In this document: positions 10,558-23,387 of the stretch, piece after piece | Numbering within the stretch: position 1 is the first letter of the stretch | Layout: each line of letters opens with the position of its first letter | Assembly (NCBI GenBank): GCA_001972305.1 | Contig: BDDD01005081.1 | Coordinates: 1-64,000, forward strand | DNA length: 64,000 bases | From: Cephalotus follicularis | Lineage: Eukaryota; Streptophyta; Magnoliopsida; Oxalidales; Cephalotaceae | Direction of reading: 5' to 3' | Position numbers and translations under genes: made by a program | Notes under the pieces: model-generated | The model's input: only the letters and a program-made list of their open reading frames with translations | Told to the model about the DNA's origin: nothing | Database searches by the model: none

Positions 10558-13500
10558 TATATATATATATATAAAAGATAAAAAAACCAAACAGGCACAT
10601 AATGAGTCGGGCGCATTACATTGCACCAAAGAAAGAAACAACAAAGAAATGAGAGAGAGACGCGAGAGAGAGAACAAGAGAGCGGGGGAAGGAACTGTGC
10701 GCCGGAGAAGACGACGACGTCGGACTGGTAAGTGTGTGCGATGCAAGTCTCCCATCCACCGACGGTAACCCTCTGCTCTCTTCTCTTTTCTCTTTCTTTT
10801 CTCCCCGTCACTGTCGCCTCTGTCATGCACTGCCATGCGTTCCACCGCCGGTAACCACCGAGGCTGGAGTAGATTTTTGCCTAGAAGACCAGCTCTTCCC
10901 ATTTTGATGGTTGTTGAGGCGACTTTCTATTGAAATGGGCCAGAATGAGAAGGCTGAGTCAACCCAGGGAGTTTGACTCGCTGCCTGCTGTGACCACCAG
11001 TTCCTTGGAGAGTCACGGCGAGTCTCGGCTAGAGATGTGTAGAACGGGTCTTGTGGAGGTTCGTTTGTGAGGTGGCCGAAATTATGGATAAGAGCGAGTT
11101 ACTCAATGAGTTGAACTCACAGTAGATCGTGACATCATGTTTCAAGGCGAGTTTCCCACAGCATTGTGTAGACCGGCTAATATGGAGTCTATTTATGGCG
11201 TGGCCGGAGTTTCGATGTGTTGGCCGGAAAGGCTGGAACTCCAGTGACGACAATGTGTATTTACTACCTTTGTGTATATCGTAATGGAATGTGATGGTTA
11301 TTGCAGTGATACTAAGAGAATGCAAACTCCGTTGACACAATATGGAGCTATGCTCGTAACGATGTGTGAAGCTTATAGGAGGTGGCAGTTCGTCGATTTC
11401 GCTGCACGTCCTCCCAACTCGCAAGCTTAATTGGTAACAGGTAGGGTATTCATATGCTCCGTGGTACGTACTCAGATGACTATTGACTTGATCCCATTCG
11501 TATACGCTGGTATGAGACGGTAGTATACGAATGGTAGATCACCAGAGTCGGTAGGGTTATACTGCTTCCTTTGCATTGTGCATCCTGAAAGGTCACATGG
11601 ATTGATATGGACTGTTTGAGATGAATTGTATGGATATGCATATTGAGATGATTGTTATTATAATTGATGGTTACTATATGTGTTATGTGAATTGATTACG
11701 AACTGGGATATGGTTTATAAACTGTATTTCCTTGGATTGAAACTTATTTTTTATGGGCTTTGGTCATGGTTTCCACTGACTTACAAACTGTTTTGTAAAT
11801 TGTTGTTCTGATAAAACCATCGACACTTTACTGCTTTCGAAGTGGTCCGACGACGTTTTCATGCCCTTGAAACTGAGTAGTCGACATTTTATACTTATGC
11901 TTTCTAAAACCGTTGACGCTTTGTGTTTTGAACTGATCCGTCGACACTTTATGTTTTCCAAGACACTTTATTCTTTCCAAACTAAACTAGTCGATGCTTA
12001 GTGCTCTGTTTAGCCCAAACATGTTGTTTTACATGGTTTTCAATCCAAAATGGTTTTATCCACAAATGGATTCCATAGGAAGCTTCCATAAGGTCTTTTA
12101 GCCAATGGAAATCCTCTTTTAATACTTTTTATCTCCAAACCAATTTTCAAATAGATATCGAAATGGTTCTCAAATGGATATTGAAATGGTTCTCAAATCG
12201 ATATCAAAATGGTTTTCGAAATTATTTTCAATGTATGGTTAGGATGCCTCGATTGGGATGTCTGGAAGCGGATATCCTAGTTGGACTTCCTCTCCATTAT
12301 TTTTACAACTTTGATAGGGACCAACCAAAGGGTTTATGGAAATGGTTTATGGTTTATGGAAATGGTTATGGTCATGGAAATTGTTTTCAAATGGTTTTGA
12401 CGGATGTGGATCCTATGTGATCCTTTATGGTTAGGTCCCTAACTTTTAAATGGAATATGGTTATGGGTATGACATGATGATGGCTATGATGTGGTTATGA
12501 TTATTGATTGCTATTGTTAGAGACTTAATGAGATAACCCATTCATAATCTTCATTTCCGTCATGGGGATTATGAGTGTCAAACCACATCTTATGGAATTA
12601 ATGGAATATGGTATCATAGGCTGGGACCAAGTGAAAAAGTCTATGATATTATTGGACTGGGACCATTGTGAATGAGTCCAATCATGGAATGTAAGAGCTG
12701 GGACCAAGTGAACAAGCCCTATGGTATGGTAAAGGCTGGGACACATTGTGAACAAGCCTTATGGTTATGGTATGGATGGCTGGGACCAAGTGAACAAGCC
12801 ATCTGGTATGCATGATGTGGTTGGAGTTATCTCAACCCCACATGTCTACAACACTGATTGTGTGTAGAGAGTGGGATGGAAACTATGGATTGTTTGACAC
12901 ATGGTATTGTTATGGATTGTTATGGAGTGTCTGCAAGCCTATGGCCTTTGATATGATTAAGACTACCTAAGTATACCCCCGTTTAGGGATGGTTCGTATA
13001 TTGAACATGTCCGCAATTGTCTTTCATATACATGACATTACATGGCATATTATTTGATGGTTATATTGGTTACTTGCATAGCATATTGCCACCCTGTTGC
13101 ATGCACGACATATCGTTACATTGTTGCATCGCATGGCATATAGTATAGCCTTCCGCCATACGGATACGGTATGATTAAGGAACGTATATGGAATGGTCGT
13201 GGAATGGTTGTGGAACGTACGACTATGGATCGTACAGTGATGGACTGAATGGTCGTGGATCGAAGGGTTATGGATTTGCAAAATTGTAGTTAAGGGTTTG
13301 TAGTGTTACGGAATGGATATTGTATGGTTATTGTTAAGGTAGGGAATGATAACAGAATTCTATTGGAGTCGCATGGATATGGTTAGTGAACGGTGCCTAT
13401 GGAAAATGGCATGGTTCTAAATGCTTGTTCTCATAGCATGGTTTATATCAATTGTCATGCGTAAATCTCTCATATGTCATACTTTTCTGCTGCACTCCTA

Positions 13501-14141
13501 TATGTACCTTGCATATGGCTATCCTACACAACCGTCGGGTTGCTGACCCATTGCAATGTATTGTAATGTAATGGGTCAGGTTCAGGTTCAGGTCCAGGTG
13601 ACGTGCAGCAACGATCAGCCGGGCTAAATCGTATGGCAAGGATCTACATCTCCTCTAACCTACTTTGTATAAATGTGATATTGTAAAGGGACAGATATTC
13701 AATATGGATGTATTTATGGTTATTGTATAAGAAACAAATCTAAGATGAAATAGAGATATGTTTTATTTCCGTATTTGACCTGCCGGCTTGTAGCAGTGCT
13801 AGATTTATATGTGTGTTGATGTAAAGGATATGGATGGGTCCTCCTATTGTGATTATTACTGATTTCGTCCTACGGGAGTGTGGATTGTTGAGGGCTGAGC
13901 CCATATATGAAATGTGTTTTTCTTTACAGGGGGCTTAGCCCAATAAATGAATACTTCATGCTAATTTTTGGGAGATTTAGAATATATTTATGATTGAATA
14001 TTCTGCTTGTATAACTTTTATTAAAGCTTTATATTTATAGCACTTTTGGAGTATGATTTATGTATGAATGAATGGACTGAACGGATGGTATCTCACGCGT
14101 TGGGTCATGGGGGGTTTACTCTCACAGTTTGGGGCGTGACA
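10558..14141 (+). mobile_element. Family A giant LTR, full length (3.58 kb)
   Basis: This is the only A LTR in the window bounded on both sides by internal regions, giving the family length of 3584 bp. Order of parts: TATATATA tract, GA-rich leader with GGTAAGT (10726-10732), a pyrimidine-rich stretch, GTCGAC-type motifs (about 11820-11995), minisatellite (12612-12800), and the CACGCGTTGGGTCAT...GGGGCGTGACA end. No canonical TG start is obvious, so the left boundary may be off by a few bases. No coding capacity recognised. Confidence 0.8.
12612..12800 (+). repeat. Minisatellite in family A LTR (copy 3)
   Basis: Same units as at 741-935 and 8462-8655. The copies differ by scattered substitutions, so the array predates the tandem amplification. 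Confidence 0.7.
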
Positions 14142-14696
14142 GCTTGGTATCAGAGCCGGTCCAATGCTGGAGACGCCAGGATAGGGTCCTCGGCTAGTGG
14201 AATTGTGATTGGTGGATTAAGTTAAAGTGCTATATTTGGAGTTACTAGGAGTAGCGGAATAATAAGTGTTATATGGAGTTTCTTGGATTCACGGATATGA
14301 AAGTTGATAGCTGATTGTTTTCTCTTATACAAGGTGGAATATGTAAGGTCAATGTGGATCAACCACAACAGGAGATAGAGCCAGGCCGTCGATGACACGT
14401 ACCCGAGCCAATAGAGGTATTGAAGGACAAGAGGAAAAGAAAGTGTGGCCAAGAGGCATAACATGTTACTTCAGCTCAAGAAGAGCCTAGTGATTTTTTA
14501 AGAGAGATGCATGGCATGATGACCAAATGGATGGAATGATGCAGTGACAAGTGGCTGCAAGTTGATGGTAGCCAATGTGAGGCTAAGTTATTGAGGATGG
14601 CACCTCCTATGGAAGGTAAAGAAGATGGACGGCATTGTACCCTCACATGTTTTAACCTAGGGAATCTCGGGACGAGATTTCTCTAAGGAGGGGAGG
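14142..14696 (+). mobile_element. Family A internal region, copy 3
   Basis: A 555-bp internal region, nearly identical to 2271-2828. Primer-binding site TGGTATCAGAGC at 14145-14156; purine tract ends at 14696. Confidence 0.75.
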
Positions 14697-16205
14697 AATA
14701 TATATATAATACATTAAAAAAAACCAAACAGGCTCATAATGCGCCCGACGCATTACATTGCGCCAAAGAAAGAAACAGCAAAGAAAGGAGAGAGAGATGT
14801 GGGAGAGAGAACCAGAGAGAGGGAGAGAGAACTAGGCATGGGAGAAGATGACGGCGTCGGACCGGTAAGTGCCCGCGATGCAAGTCGCCCATCCACCGAC
14901 GGTAACCCTCTCCTATCTTCTCTTTTCTCTTTCTTTTCTCCTCGTCACTGTTGCCTCTGTCACACCCTGCCTCCTCTATCACGCCCTGCCATGCGTTCCA
15001 TCACGAATGGAGCGGGTTTTTGCCTAGAAGACTAGCTCTTCCCCTTTTGATTGTTGTTGAGTTTCTGATTGAAATCGGCCAGAATGTGAAGGCTGAGTCA
15101 ACCCAAAGAGTTTGACTCGCTGCCTGCTGTGACTACGGGTTCCTTGGCGAGTCACGGAGAGTCTCGGCTAGAGATGTGTAGAACGGGTCTTGTGGAGGTT
15201 CGTTTGTGAGGTGGCCAGAATTATCGATGACCAACGAGTTGACTCAGTGAGTCGAACTCACTGTCGGCCATGACAGCACGTTTCACGGTGAGTCACAGCG
15301 AGTTTTCGACAGGAGTGTGTAGACCGGCTAATTTGGAGTCTGTCTATGGCGTTGTCGGAGTTTCGATGTGTTGGCCGGAATGGATATTGTATGGTTATTG
15401 TTATGCAGGGAATGATAATGAAATTGTGTTGGAGTCGTATGGATATGGTTAGTGAATGGCACCTATGGAAAATGGCATGGTTCTAAATGCTAGTTCTCAT
15501 AGCATGGTTTATATCGATTGTCATGCATACATCTCTCATATGTCATAATTATCTGTTGCACTCCTATATGTACATTGCATATGTGTATCCTACACAAGCT
15601 TCGAGTTGTTGACCCATTGCATTGTATTGTAATGAAATGGATCAGGTTCAGGTCCAGGTGATGCGCAGCAGTGATTAGCTGGGCTAAATCGTAGGGTAGG
15701 GATCTACATGTCCTCTGACCTACTTTGTATAAATGTAATATTGTAAAGGGACAAATATTGAATATGGATGTATTTATGGTTATTGCATTAGAAAAAAATC
15801 TAAGATGAAATAGAGATATGTTTTATATCTGTATTTGACCTGCCGGCTTGTAGCAGTGCTAGATTTATATGTGTGTTGATGTAAAGGATATGGATGGGTC
15901 CTCCTATTGTGATTATTATTGATTTCATCTTACGGGAGTGTGGATTGTTGAGGGTTGAGCCCATATATGAAATGTGTTTTTCATTACACGGGGTTTAGTC
16001 CGATAAATGAATACTTTATGCCGAATTTTCAGGAGATTTTAAGAGTTAGAATATATTTATTATTAATTCTTCCGCTTGTATAACTTTGATTAAAGCTTTA
16101 TATTTATAGCACTTTTGGAGCATGATTTATGTATGATTGAATGGACTGAATGGATGGTATATCACGCGTCGGGTCATCGGTTACTCTCGCGATTCGGGGC
16201 ATGAG
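14697..16205 (+). mobile_element. Family A LTR, short form, copy 2
   Basis: Duplicate of 2829-4337, with the same TATA tract, leader and short-form structure. It is joined to family B LTR at 16205/16206 exactly as in copy 1. Confidence 0.7.
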
Positions 16206-17405
16206 AAATATATATGTATATGTTTTGAAATGATTTTTGATAAAACCATTATTTTTGCATACTGAGAATATAACTACCTATGGGGATCCCATAGGGGTGT
16301 TCTTTGGCACGGAGGACATTACACTTTCCATAGCAGTGTGATTAGTCTACGGCGTCTCACATAGATTTCGATTTGGTCACCGGATTGTGACATTTTGGAT
16401 AGAGGCGTATGGGTCGACCCTAGTTATATGGATTCAGATTCTGGGAATTGATTGTGTAGTGCCGTACACATCATTCCGTCGGGCACGTGGTTCTGCATTT
16501 TATATATATATATATATGTGTGTGTGTATGTGTGTATTTAAATCATTATTGCATATCTCAGTATAAAACATTGATTTGGGAAAAATTTTGGATCGGATAT
16601 GAACGAATACGTATATATATTTTCTGAATATTTGTAAATATATATATATATATATTTATATATATGTATGTTTGACCTGAGCATCATTTGCATAAATACA
16701 GTTTATTTATGAGTTGATCTGTTTTCGTAAACGATTGGTATGGATTTGTTTCGTAAACTATTTTGTTTCGTACTGTTCTGTTTCATAAATTGTTTTGTTT
16801 CGTACTGATCTTTTTTGCAAACTGTTCTGTTTCATAAACTTTTTTGTTTCGTACTGTTCTGTTTCATAAACTTTTCTGTTTCGTAAACTGTTTTGTTTCG
16901 TAAATTGTTTTATTATTCTAAATATGTACTAAGATTTTCTCAGTCGCGTTTTTGTTTTCTATGCGGCAGGTTTTCGGGAGCATATGGGGAAAGTGTGATG
17001 AAAGAGAAAGACCTTTGGTTTGTGGATCACTTGGGAGTTTGATTCTGTCAATTGAATAGTTGTTTTATGATCATGTGTTGACCAATGTTATGAACAACAT
17101 TTTGATATTGGAATTTATGTTAAGGATTATATATGTAGTTCAGGTTTTAGAACCACCACGTATTGATGATTTGAATAAAGATTAAGATACTTTGAGCCAT
17201 CAGAGATTTTTGAGACATAAGTTTAGTTTCGAATTTGATTATTATTCAAGGTTTTAAGTTTACCATAATGTTTTGGATTTATGGTTTTGATGACTTAAGT
17301 GAAGGATAGGTTATGATCTTCTGATATGATTCTGTCAGTCAGTTTTGTGTGACAACCCACACAGAATAGGGGGTGACATCCCTATCCTGAACCGGGGGTG
17401 TTACA
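16206..17405 (+). mobile_element. Family B LTR, 3' part, copy 2
   Basis: Duplicate of 4338-5522. It has slightly longer TA runs near 16500 and 16640, as expected from replication slippage. Confidence 0.65.
16715..16911 (+). repeat. Tandem TGTTTCGTAAACTGTTT repeats (duplicate)
   Basis: Duplicate of the array at 4835-5031, inside copy 2 of the 5.4-kb composite. Confidence 0.8.
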
Positions 17406-17689
17406 GTTATGGTAACAGAGAATAGGTTTTCGTTCCTTAGAAAGCCTATCTAGGTTTGAGCTGTGAGATGGGTAGAAATTGGGTTAGGGCTAATTCTGAA
17501 TAGTCGTTTCGGTATGTTTTTAGTTTGTTGTTTCTGTTTGTTTTGGTCATGTCTGGGTTTCTTGTTCATAAATGGCACGTCGAGGTGGATTTTCTTTCGA
17601 TGGAGATGCATGATTTCGAAATAAGGTTTGGAAGTTGGAGGTCAGTAGTTGTTTAGATTTCGGGACGAACTCTTTTAAGGAGGTGAGGA
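17406..17689 (+). mobile_element. Family B internal region (284 bp), copy 2
   Basis: Duplicate of 5523-5806, with the same variant primer-binding site (TGGTAACAGAG) and purine tract. Confidence 0.7.
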
Positions 17690-18537
17690 TGTAATACCCC
17701 GATTCGTTGCCTATATGTTTGTTGATAAACGTTATGTTTTTGTCATATGTCATATGTTATATGTTTTATGTATTTTTTGGTCCACAAATCGTTTTTGAAT
17801 ATCTGTTTTGTGTTCTGGGCATTAAGCGTCAACGCCTTAGCATTGTTAGTTCATTGTTTCTTTGGAGGTGTATCGCATCGACACCTATGCATTTGACATC
17901 GACACTTTTGTGTGAAAGGAGTAAGCGTCAACGTCTTGTCTTCACGTCGATGCTTAAAGCCTTTCTTCCTTATCTGTTTTGCATCTGTTTTGCACGGTGG
18001 CTTATTTTTTTTGGAAAGGAGATTTTGCCATTAAACGATTATCTGATTTTTCCTTCTTTGTTTGACACGCTTTCTACTCATAAGGAAGGTGTTAATTCAC
18101 CAGATTTTATCATTCAAAATACACGTTTTGCATTAAACCTCAGATTGCATCTTTTTAAAGCCCCATTATCTACACATTTTATCAAACCAACACAGTCAAT
18201 TGTCTCCTTCATCGTGTATCGTTTTTGGCTTCAACTGAAGGTACTTTTTGAATGAAAGTCTTAGTTTTTGTTATATATATATTTTTGTTATTAATCATTA
18301 GTTTCTACTAAAACAAGATAAAAACTCGTTTTGATCATGAGACATGGAAGCCTATTTTGAAATAATATTTCTGCCATCTGTATATCCATGAATTTATGTG
18401 TTTGAATCATTGTACTGGTATCTTGTAGTCCTAAAAGTCATGTTTTAGCATCTGCATGTTACTGTTTCATGATTTGTACGAAGATATTGGATTATAGTTT
18501 ATGATTTTGGCAAAATACTACAACTGTTTTCATGTTT

Positions 18538-18770
18538 TCGACGTATAGCGTCGATAAAATCTGTTTTAAACGCCATGCATGTGTCTAAGCGTCGACTGTT
18601 TCGTTTTTACCATCGACGCTTATGCCTAAACCGTAGACGCCTATAATTGAGCATCGACGCTTATGTCGTAAAGTGTTATAATGTTTTTTTCGACGCTTCG
18701 ACGCCTTATGTTAAGCGTCGACACTTCTGCCATGCACGTCGACGCTTTTGTCCAGAACGTTGACGCTTTG
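18538..18770. repeat. GTCGAC-core motif array in family B LTR
   Basis: At least eight variants of AGCGTCGACGCTT, such as AAGCGTCGACTG, CATCGACGCTT and CACGTCGACGCTT, occur within 230 bp at irregular spacing of 20-40 bp. GCGTCGACGC is a perfect palindrome. Confidence 0.8.
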
Positions 18771-18949
18771 TTCTAGCAGTTTGTAAATAGTGTCTTTGGG
18801 GTTGTAACAATGATTGGATTGATTTGTCTAGGTTTCTATTAAACCTGTGGTGGAGGTTAAGGTGATTCAGTAGTGTGATTTTGATTCATTTTGGGATTGT
18901 TTATATTTGGGCGGCTAAGGTACGGATTCTCCTTTCTTTGGGTTCTCTA

Positions 18950-19745
18950 TTGGTTTTATTGAAATAAATTCGGATTATGCTTTTTGTACGGATAATTCTA
19001 TTCTTGGACATCTGATTTTATTGAAATAAATTCAGTTTTATTTTAATGGATATTGTATGGATTATTCTTTCCTTGATATCTCCTTCGATCGATTATATTG
19101 AGATAAATTCAGTTTTGTTTTAGTAAAGAAAATATTGATTTTTGTTCCTTGAATATCGTCATTTGGTTTTATTAGAATTTGGTTTGTTTTGTGAATAACG
19201 TACCATATTTCGTTTTTGATTCTCCCATCGTGATTTTATTGAAATAAATGTTGTTTTGCTTTAAGTGAATAAAATGCGGATTTTCTCGGTTATTTTCCTG
19301 ATTTTATTAGAAAATTGCAATTTTTACTTTTGGTAAAATAAAGTACAGATGTCGTCTTTCTTTATAAACTCCCATTGGTTTTAATCTAATAAATCATATT
19401 TATGCTTTTATGAATAAATGTACGGATTTTTCTTTCTTGGATTTCTCCATCAGTTTTATTGAAATAAATTCGGTTTTACTTTTAGTGAATAAAGTACGGA
19501 TTTTATTCTTGATTTTATTGAAAGAAATCACATCTATGTTTTTAATGAATAACGTACGGAATTATTCTTCGTTTTTGGACTTCTTCTTCGGTTTTGTTTA
19601 AATGAAATTGGTTTTGCTTTTAGTGCGAAATTATTATTCGTTCTTGGACTTTTCCTTCGGTTTTTATTGAAATGAAATCGATTTTGCTTTTAGTATGAAT
19701 TTTTAGTTCTTGGATATTCCCTTCGGTTTTAATTGAATAAATTAA
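18950..19745 (+). repeat. T-rich degenerate tandem repeat in family B LTR
   Basis: About twelve units of 60-80 bp each contain GGTTTTATTGAAATAAATTC followed by a stretch like TTTTAGTGAATAAAGTACGG. Units occur at about 18951, 19013, 19090, 19230, 19450, 19510, 19657 and 19725, among others. Confidence 0.7.
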
Positions 19746-20333
19746 GTTTTATTACGTTGAATATTTCTGCTTTTATTAATTTAGTTTTGATAAATAAAAT
19801 GCATATTTTATCATTATAGAATTAAACCAGTATGATTTTCAATTATGAAAGTATACTGACATTCTATAATTCGGATATGACAATGATTTCAGATACGTTC
19901 AAAAAACGTTTGGAAAAACCGTTTTTGATTTGAATTGTATTAAATGAGCATGACTTTCAATTTCGAAAGTATGTTGATATTTTTAAATGAGCATGACTTT
20001 CAATTTCCAAAGTATGATAATATATATGTATATGTTTTGAAATGATTTTTGACAAAGACATTATTTTTGCATACTGAGAATATACCTACCTATGGGGATC
20101 CCATAGGCGTGTTCTTTGGCACGGAGGACATGACACTTCCCGTAGCAGTGTGGTTAGTCTACGACGTCTCACATAGATTTGGATTTGGTCACCGGATTGT
20201 GACATTTTGGATAAAGGCTTATGGGTGGACCCCAGTTATCGGATTCGGATTCTGGGAATTGATTGTGTAGTGTCGTACACGTCGTTCCGTCTGGCATATG
20301 GATTCTGTAGGTTCCCTTGCATATATATATATG

Positions 20334-23259
20334 TCAGGACCCGTTCCCGCTCTAACTATGGGACACGTGTCCTACCGGGGATGGCGCTCCTCCTGCCAAC
20401 AACCCTCTCTAACGGAAACTGCCCGAGGAGCTGTCTTAAAACTCCCCAGGAACCTATCACGCAAAAAGCCCGTGGAGAATGCCTAGGCTGGGCACGCAGC
20501 TAACAAGGCAACTGGGGCAGGGGATCCAACTCCTCTCCTGCATGTGCCCAAAGCTCTACTTAACCAAATCTCCAAACGCGTCGTATCACTTAGGCCGGAG
20601 GAGAACACCCACGTGCTCCTCACATGATCACTTAACTTAACACGCAAAGACATGCCCGGGGAGAGGGCCTGGGTTAACGCGCAAGGACAAGCCCGGGGAG
20701 AGCACACGCGTGCAACTCACGAGCTCACTTAACCTCCTGTGGTCCAACATGCCCGGGGACACCCCTTGTCCTCGGGTCTTTCTCCTTCCTGGGCTAAAAC
20801 ATTCTTAGCTCAAGTTCCAAAACGCTGCGCATAACTAACGCCTGGGGAGAAACCAACATAAGCGCCTGGGGAGAAACCCACGCACGCCTCACGTGATCAC
20901 TTAAACTCCACACCCGAGACCACGCATACATATATTGTCCCCCGGCGTACAACCTCCTCTACACGTCCCTAAGGATCACATAACAAAACAGACATCAAAC
21001 GCACCGTTTAACTTGAAACATAAAGCACTTAACATATAACTCATCACGAGCCTTATTCAAACATGGCACCCCTGGCCAAACTCTCCAGGGACACCTTCCC
21101 TGCTCCCTTGCCAAGGCCCAACATCATCATCACCTTGGGGACACCCTGCCTCCCCCGGGTAAAGCTCTTTAAACATAGCCCGTGCTCCCAAGCATAAACA
21201 TAACACCCTTGTTGGGCTATCCCCCGCTAAAACCCAAGGGCTCCCCAGCACCCAGGACAGACCTGATAACTAAAGACTCATAACATGAAATATCCATGAA
21301 ATCACAAGATAAACACATCTATAAACTCAAAACATCCATAAAGTTTCTTGAAAGTATCAAACCATTACATATTTGATCCCTGGCATACATACAATGCCTT
21401 CCCTGGCATAAACACACACTGCCTTCCCTGGCAGGAAAAAGAACAACATATCCTTATCTTTCTTTACATCAAAAGAATATCATAACAAAACATCTCCCGA
21501 CAACCCTACAAAAAAAAAAGAAGGTAAGGGAACCCGAAAGAATGCCCAATGCAATGCAATGCTAAACGCCTGAGCTGGTGTCCCGTGATGCTGAGCTACA
21601 AAACTACCTTGCTTAGCTATCTACTATTGGGCTGGAGGGTCTCCTCCAGCTGGCTGATCCGCAAAACAATCTGTGAGGGGATTATTCCAACTGACTAAGT
21701 GACTGAGAACAAAACATCCTCTAGTGTATCCATAAAAAGGAATGCGCTGAAGAAAACTTACCATGAGCATGAATAACTATCCCAACTGGAGAAAAGACTG
21801 TATACAAAGCATATCTCATGGCATACAATAAGGAAAATGTCAAAGTACTTGAATAAAACTTACTCTTTTCTCTGCTTAGCTAGTTCTAGGATATTCATGA
21901 AAGCCGAAATAAACATAAGAATACAACTGATTAAAAGAAAGAGATATGATAAAGAACTGGGGTCCTTCCTGGCTAAACACCCGAGAAGAACAACTAAGTT
22001 GGGAACTTGCTTTTCTTTGTTGTGCTTGCTTTGCTGATTACATATATATATATACTTGCAAACTTATAGTGGTCTGAGCTGAGCTGGTTTTTGGCCTAAG
22101 CCGAGCTGGGCAGCTTACCTGCCGACTCATCTGTACTTTCTGTTATTTTTTCCTAAGCCAAGCTAGGCAGCTTACCTGCCGACTCATCTGTACTTTGTTT
22201 ACTGCTTCACTAAAAGCTGGGCTGGGGACTAAAAGTCTGAGGACAAAGTCCTCCTCTAGAAAACTTACTGAAAGGCTCTATATACTACTATAACTGATAA
22301 CTTAGCTCAACTGTACTCACCGCTATACATTGTCCTAGCAACAATGCAAGCAGATCCAGGTATGGAACCCGGGGACAGACTCACTCAACTTCTCATCCTT
22401 TGATGATAGGCTGAGGAGGAAGGAGCTTGTACATGTGTGTTCGGCTGCAGTCAAACCCTGTACACTGTCCTAGCCACAATGTAAGGAGATCCAGGTAGGA
22501 CCTGGGGGCAGACTCGCTCAACAACCGATGATAGACAATAGGTACGGTGAGGTGGGGGGTGGACACGTACACGTTATCTCATCCGAAGATGATCGATATC
22601 AAGGCTACATAACATCTTGCTCTGGGCTCTGGGAACACTCCACTCAAAAAGAATGGTTAATATAAGACATTAGGGAAAACAACTTCCCATCATAACTCAC
22701 TTACTCAAACTAAAGCTGAGGAGAAGGATTCTCAAAGAACATAAGATGAACATTGAAATATTTAAAGGAAAGGATGTCTCACTCACAGTTCCTTCTACTT
22801 CCTTGGACGTTAATGTCCCTTATTCTCTGTGACTCTCTTCCTCTGGCTTGTCTACTTCTTTCCTTTGCCTTGTCTGCTTCTTCCACTACTGCGCTCGTAG
22901 CACTCGGAAAGCTTCAACCGCTACTGGTCCAGGCGCAATAACGAAGAAGAAGAAGAAAAGAAAACTAGACTCTCTCTCTAAAACTCTCTAATCTGCTGAA
23001 GCTAGAAGAAAGGAAATACCACATCTCAAGATATCTCCACACTAATCCCAACTTGAGCCATCTTTTGTCATGGAAGTTGTAATCTTCCTCAACAAGCTTT
23101 GCACTTAAGTCCTCCAACTTCCAAAAATCTCACTTAAACCTTGGCTTAACATATCCTTCTCTTATCCATTATTACACATAAGCCTAAAAAGACAAAAGAA
23201 AGCATATTTATCAACTTAAAAAGATCTCTTAAAGCTCCAAAAAGGTACGGGGTATTACA
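20334..23259 (-). repeat. Element G 3' LTR
   Basis: Full-length LTR of 2926 bp, rich in CCCGAGGAGA and CGGGGAGA motifs (20430-20900). It sits inside a family B LTR on its left. Short open frames here are repeated in the other LTR and are not genes. Confidence 0.8.
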
Positions 23260-23387
23260 TCATCCCCACCTTAAGAAATTTTGTCCTCAAAATTCCTCAA
23301 GCCAAACCTTAGGAAGAACTATTCTATCATCTCTGGCTTCTCTGCAACTATGCTCAACTAACGGATACTATAACTTAACTTATCCTA

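Larger units (their letters stand above)
13092..18497. repeat. Near-identical 5.4-kb composite duplication, copy 2
   Basis: Second copy of 1221-6587, shifted by 11.87 to 11.91 kb. It continues on the right into uninterrupted family B LTR (to 20331), so this copy probably keeps the original right-hand context. Confidence 0.9.
17690..20331 (+). mobile_element. Family B giant LTR, 5' 2.6 kb
   Basis: This begins TGTAATACCCCGA and runs uninterrupted to 20331, where minus-strand element G begins. Its last 310 bp overlap the start of the 3' part seen at 4338 and 16206. A full family B LTR is therefore about 3.5 kb. It contains a GTCGAC motif cluster (18538-18770) and a T-rich degenerate tandem repeat (18950-19745). 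The 182-residue frame at 17707-18255 duplicates that at 5824 and is not a recognisable gene. Confidence 0.75.

Noticed and set aside
14878-15035. Pyrimidine-rich CTCTTCTCTTTTCTC stretch (also 3047, 6643, 10785) as a functional intron acceptor
   Set aside because: Polypyrimidine runs are common here and no conserved AG with coding sequence follows; kept only as part of the leader hypothesis.
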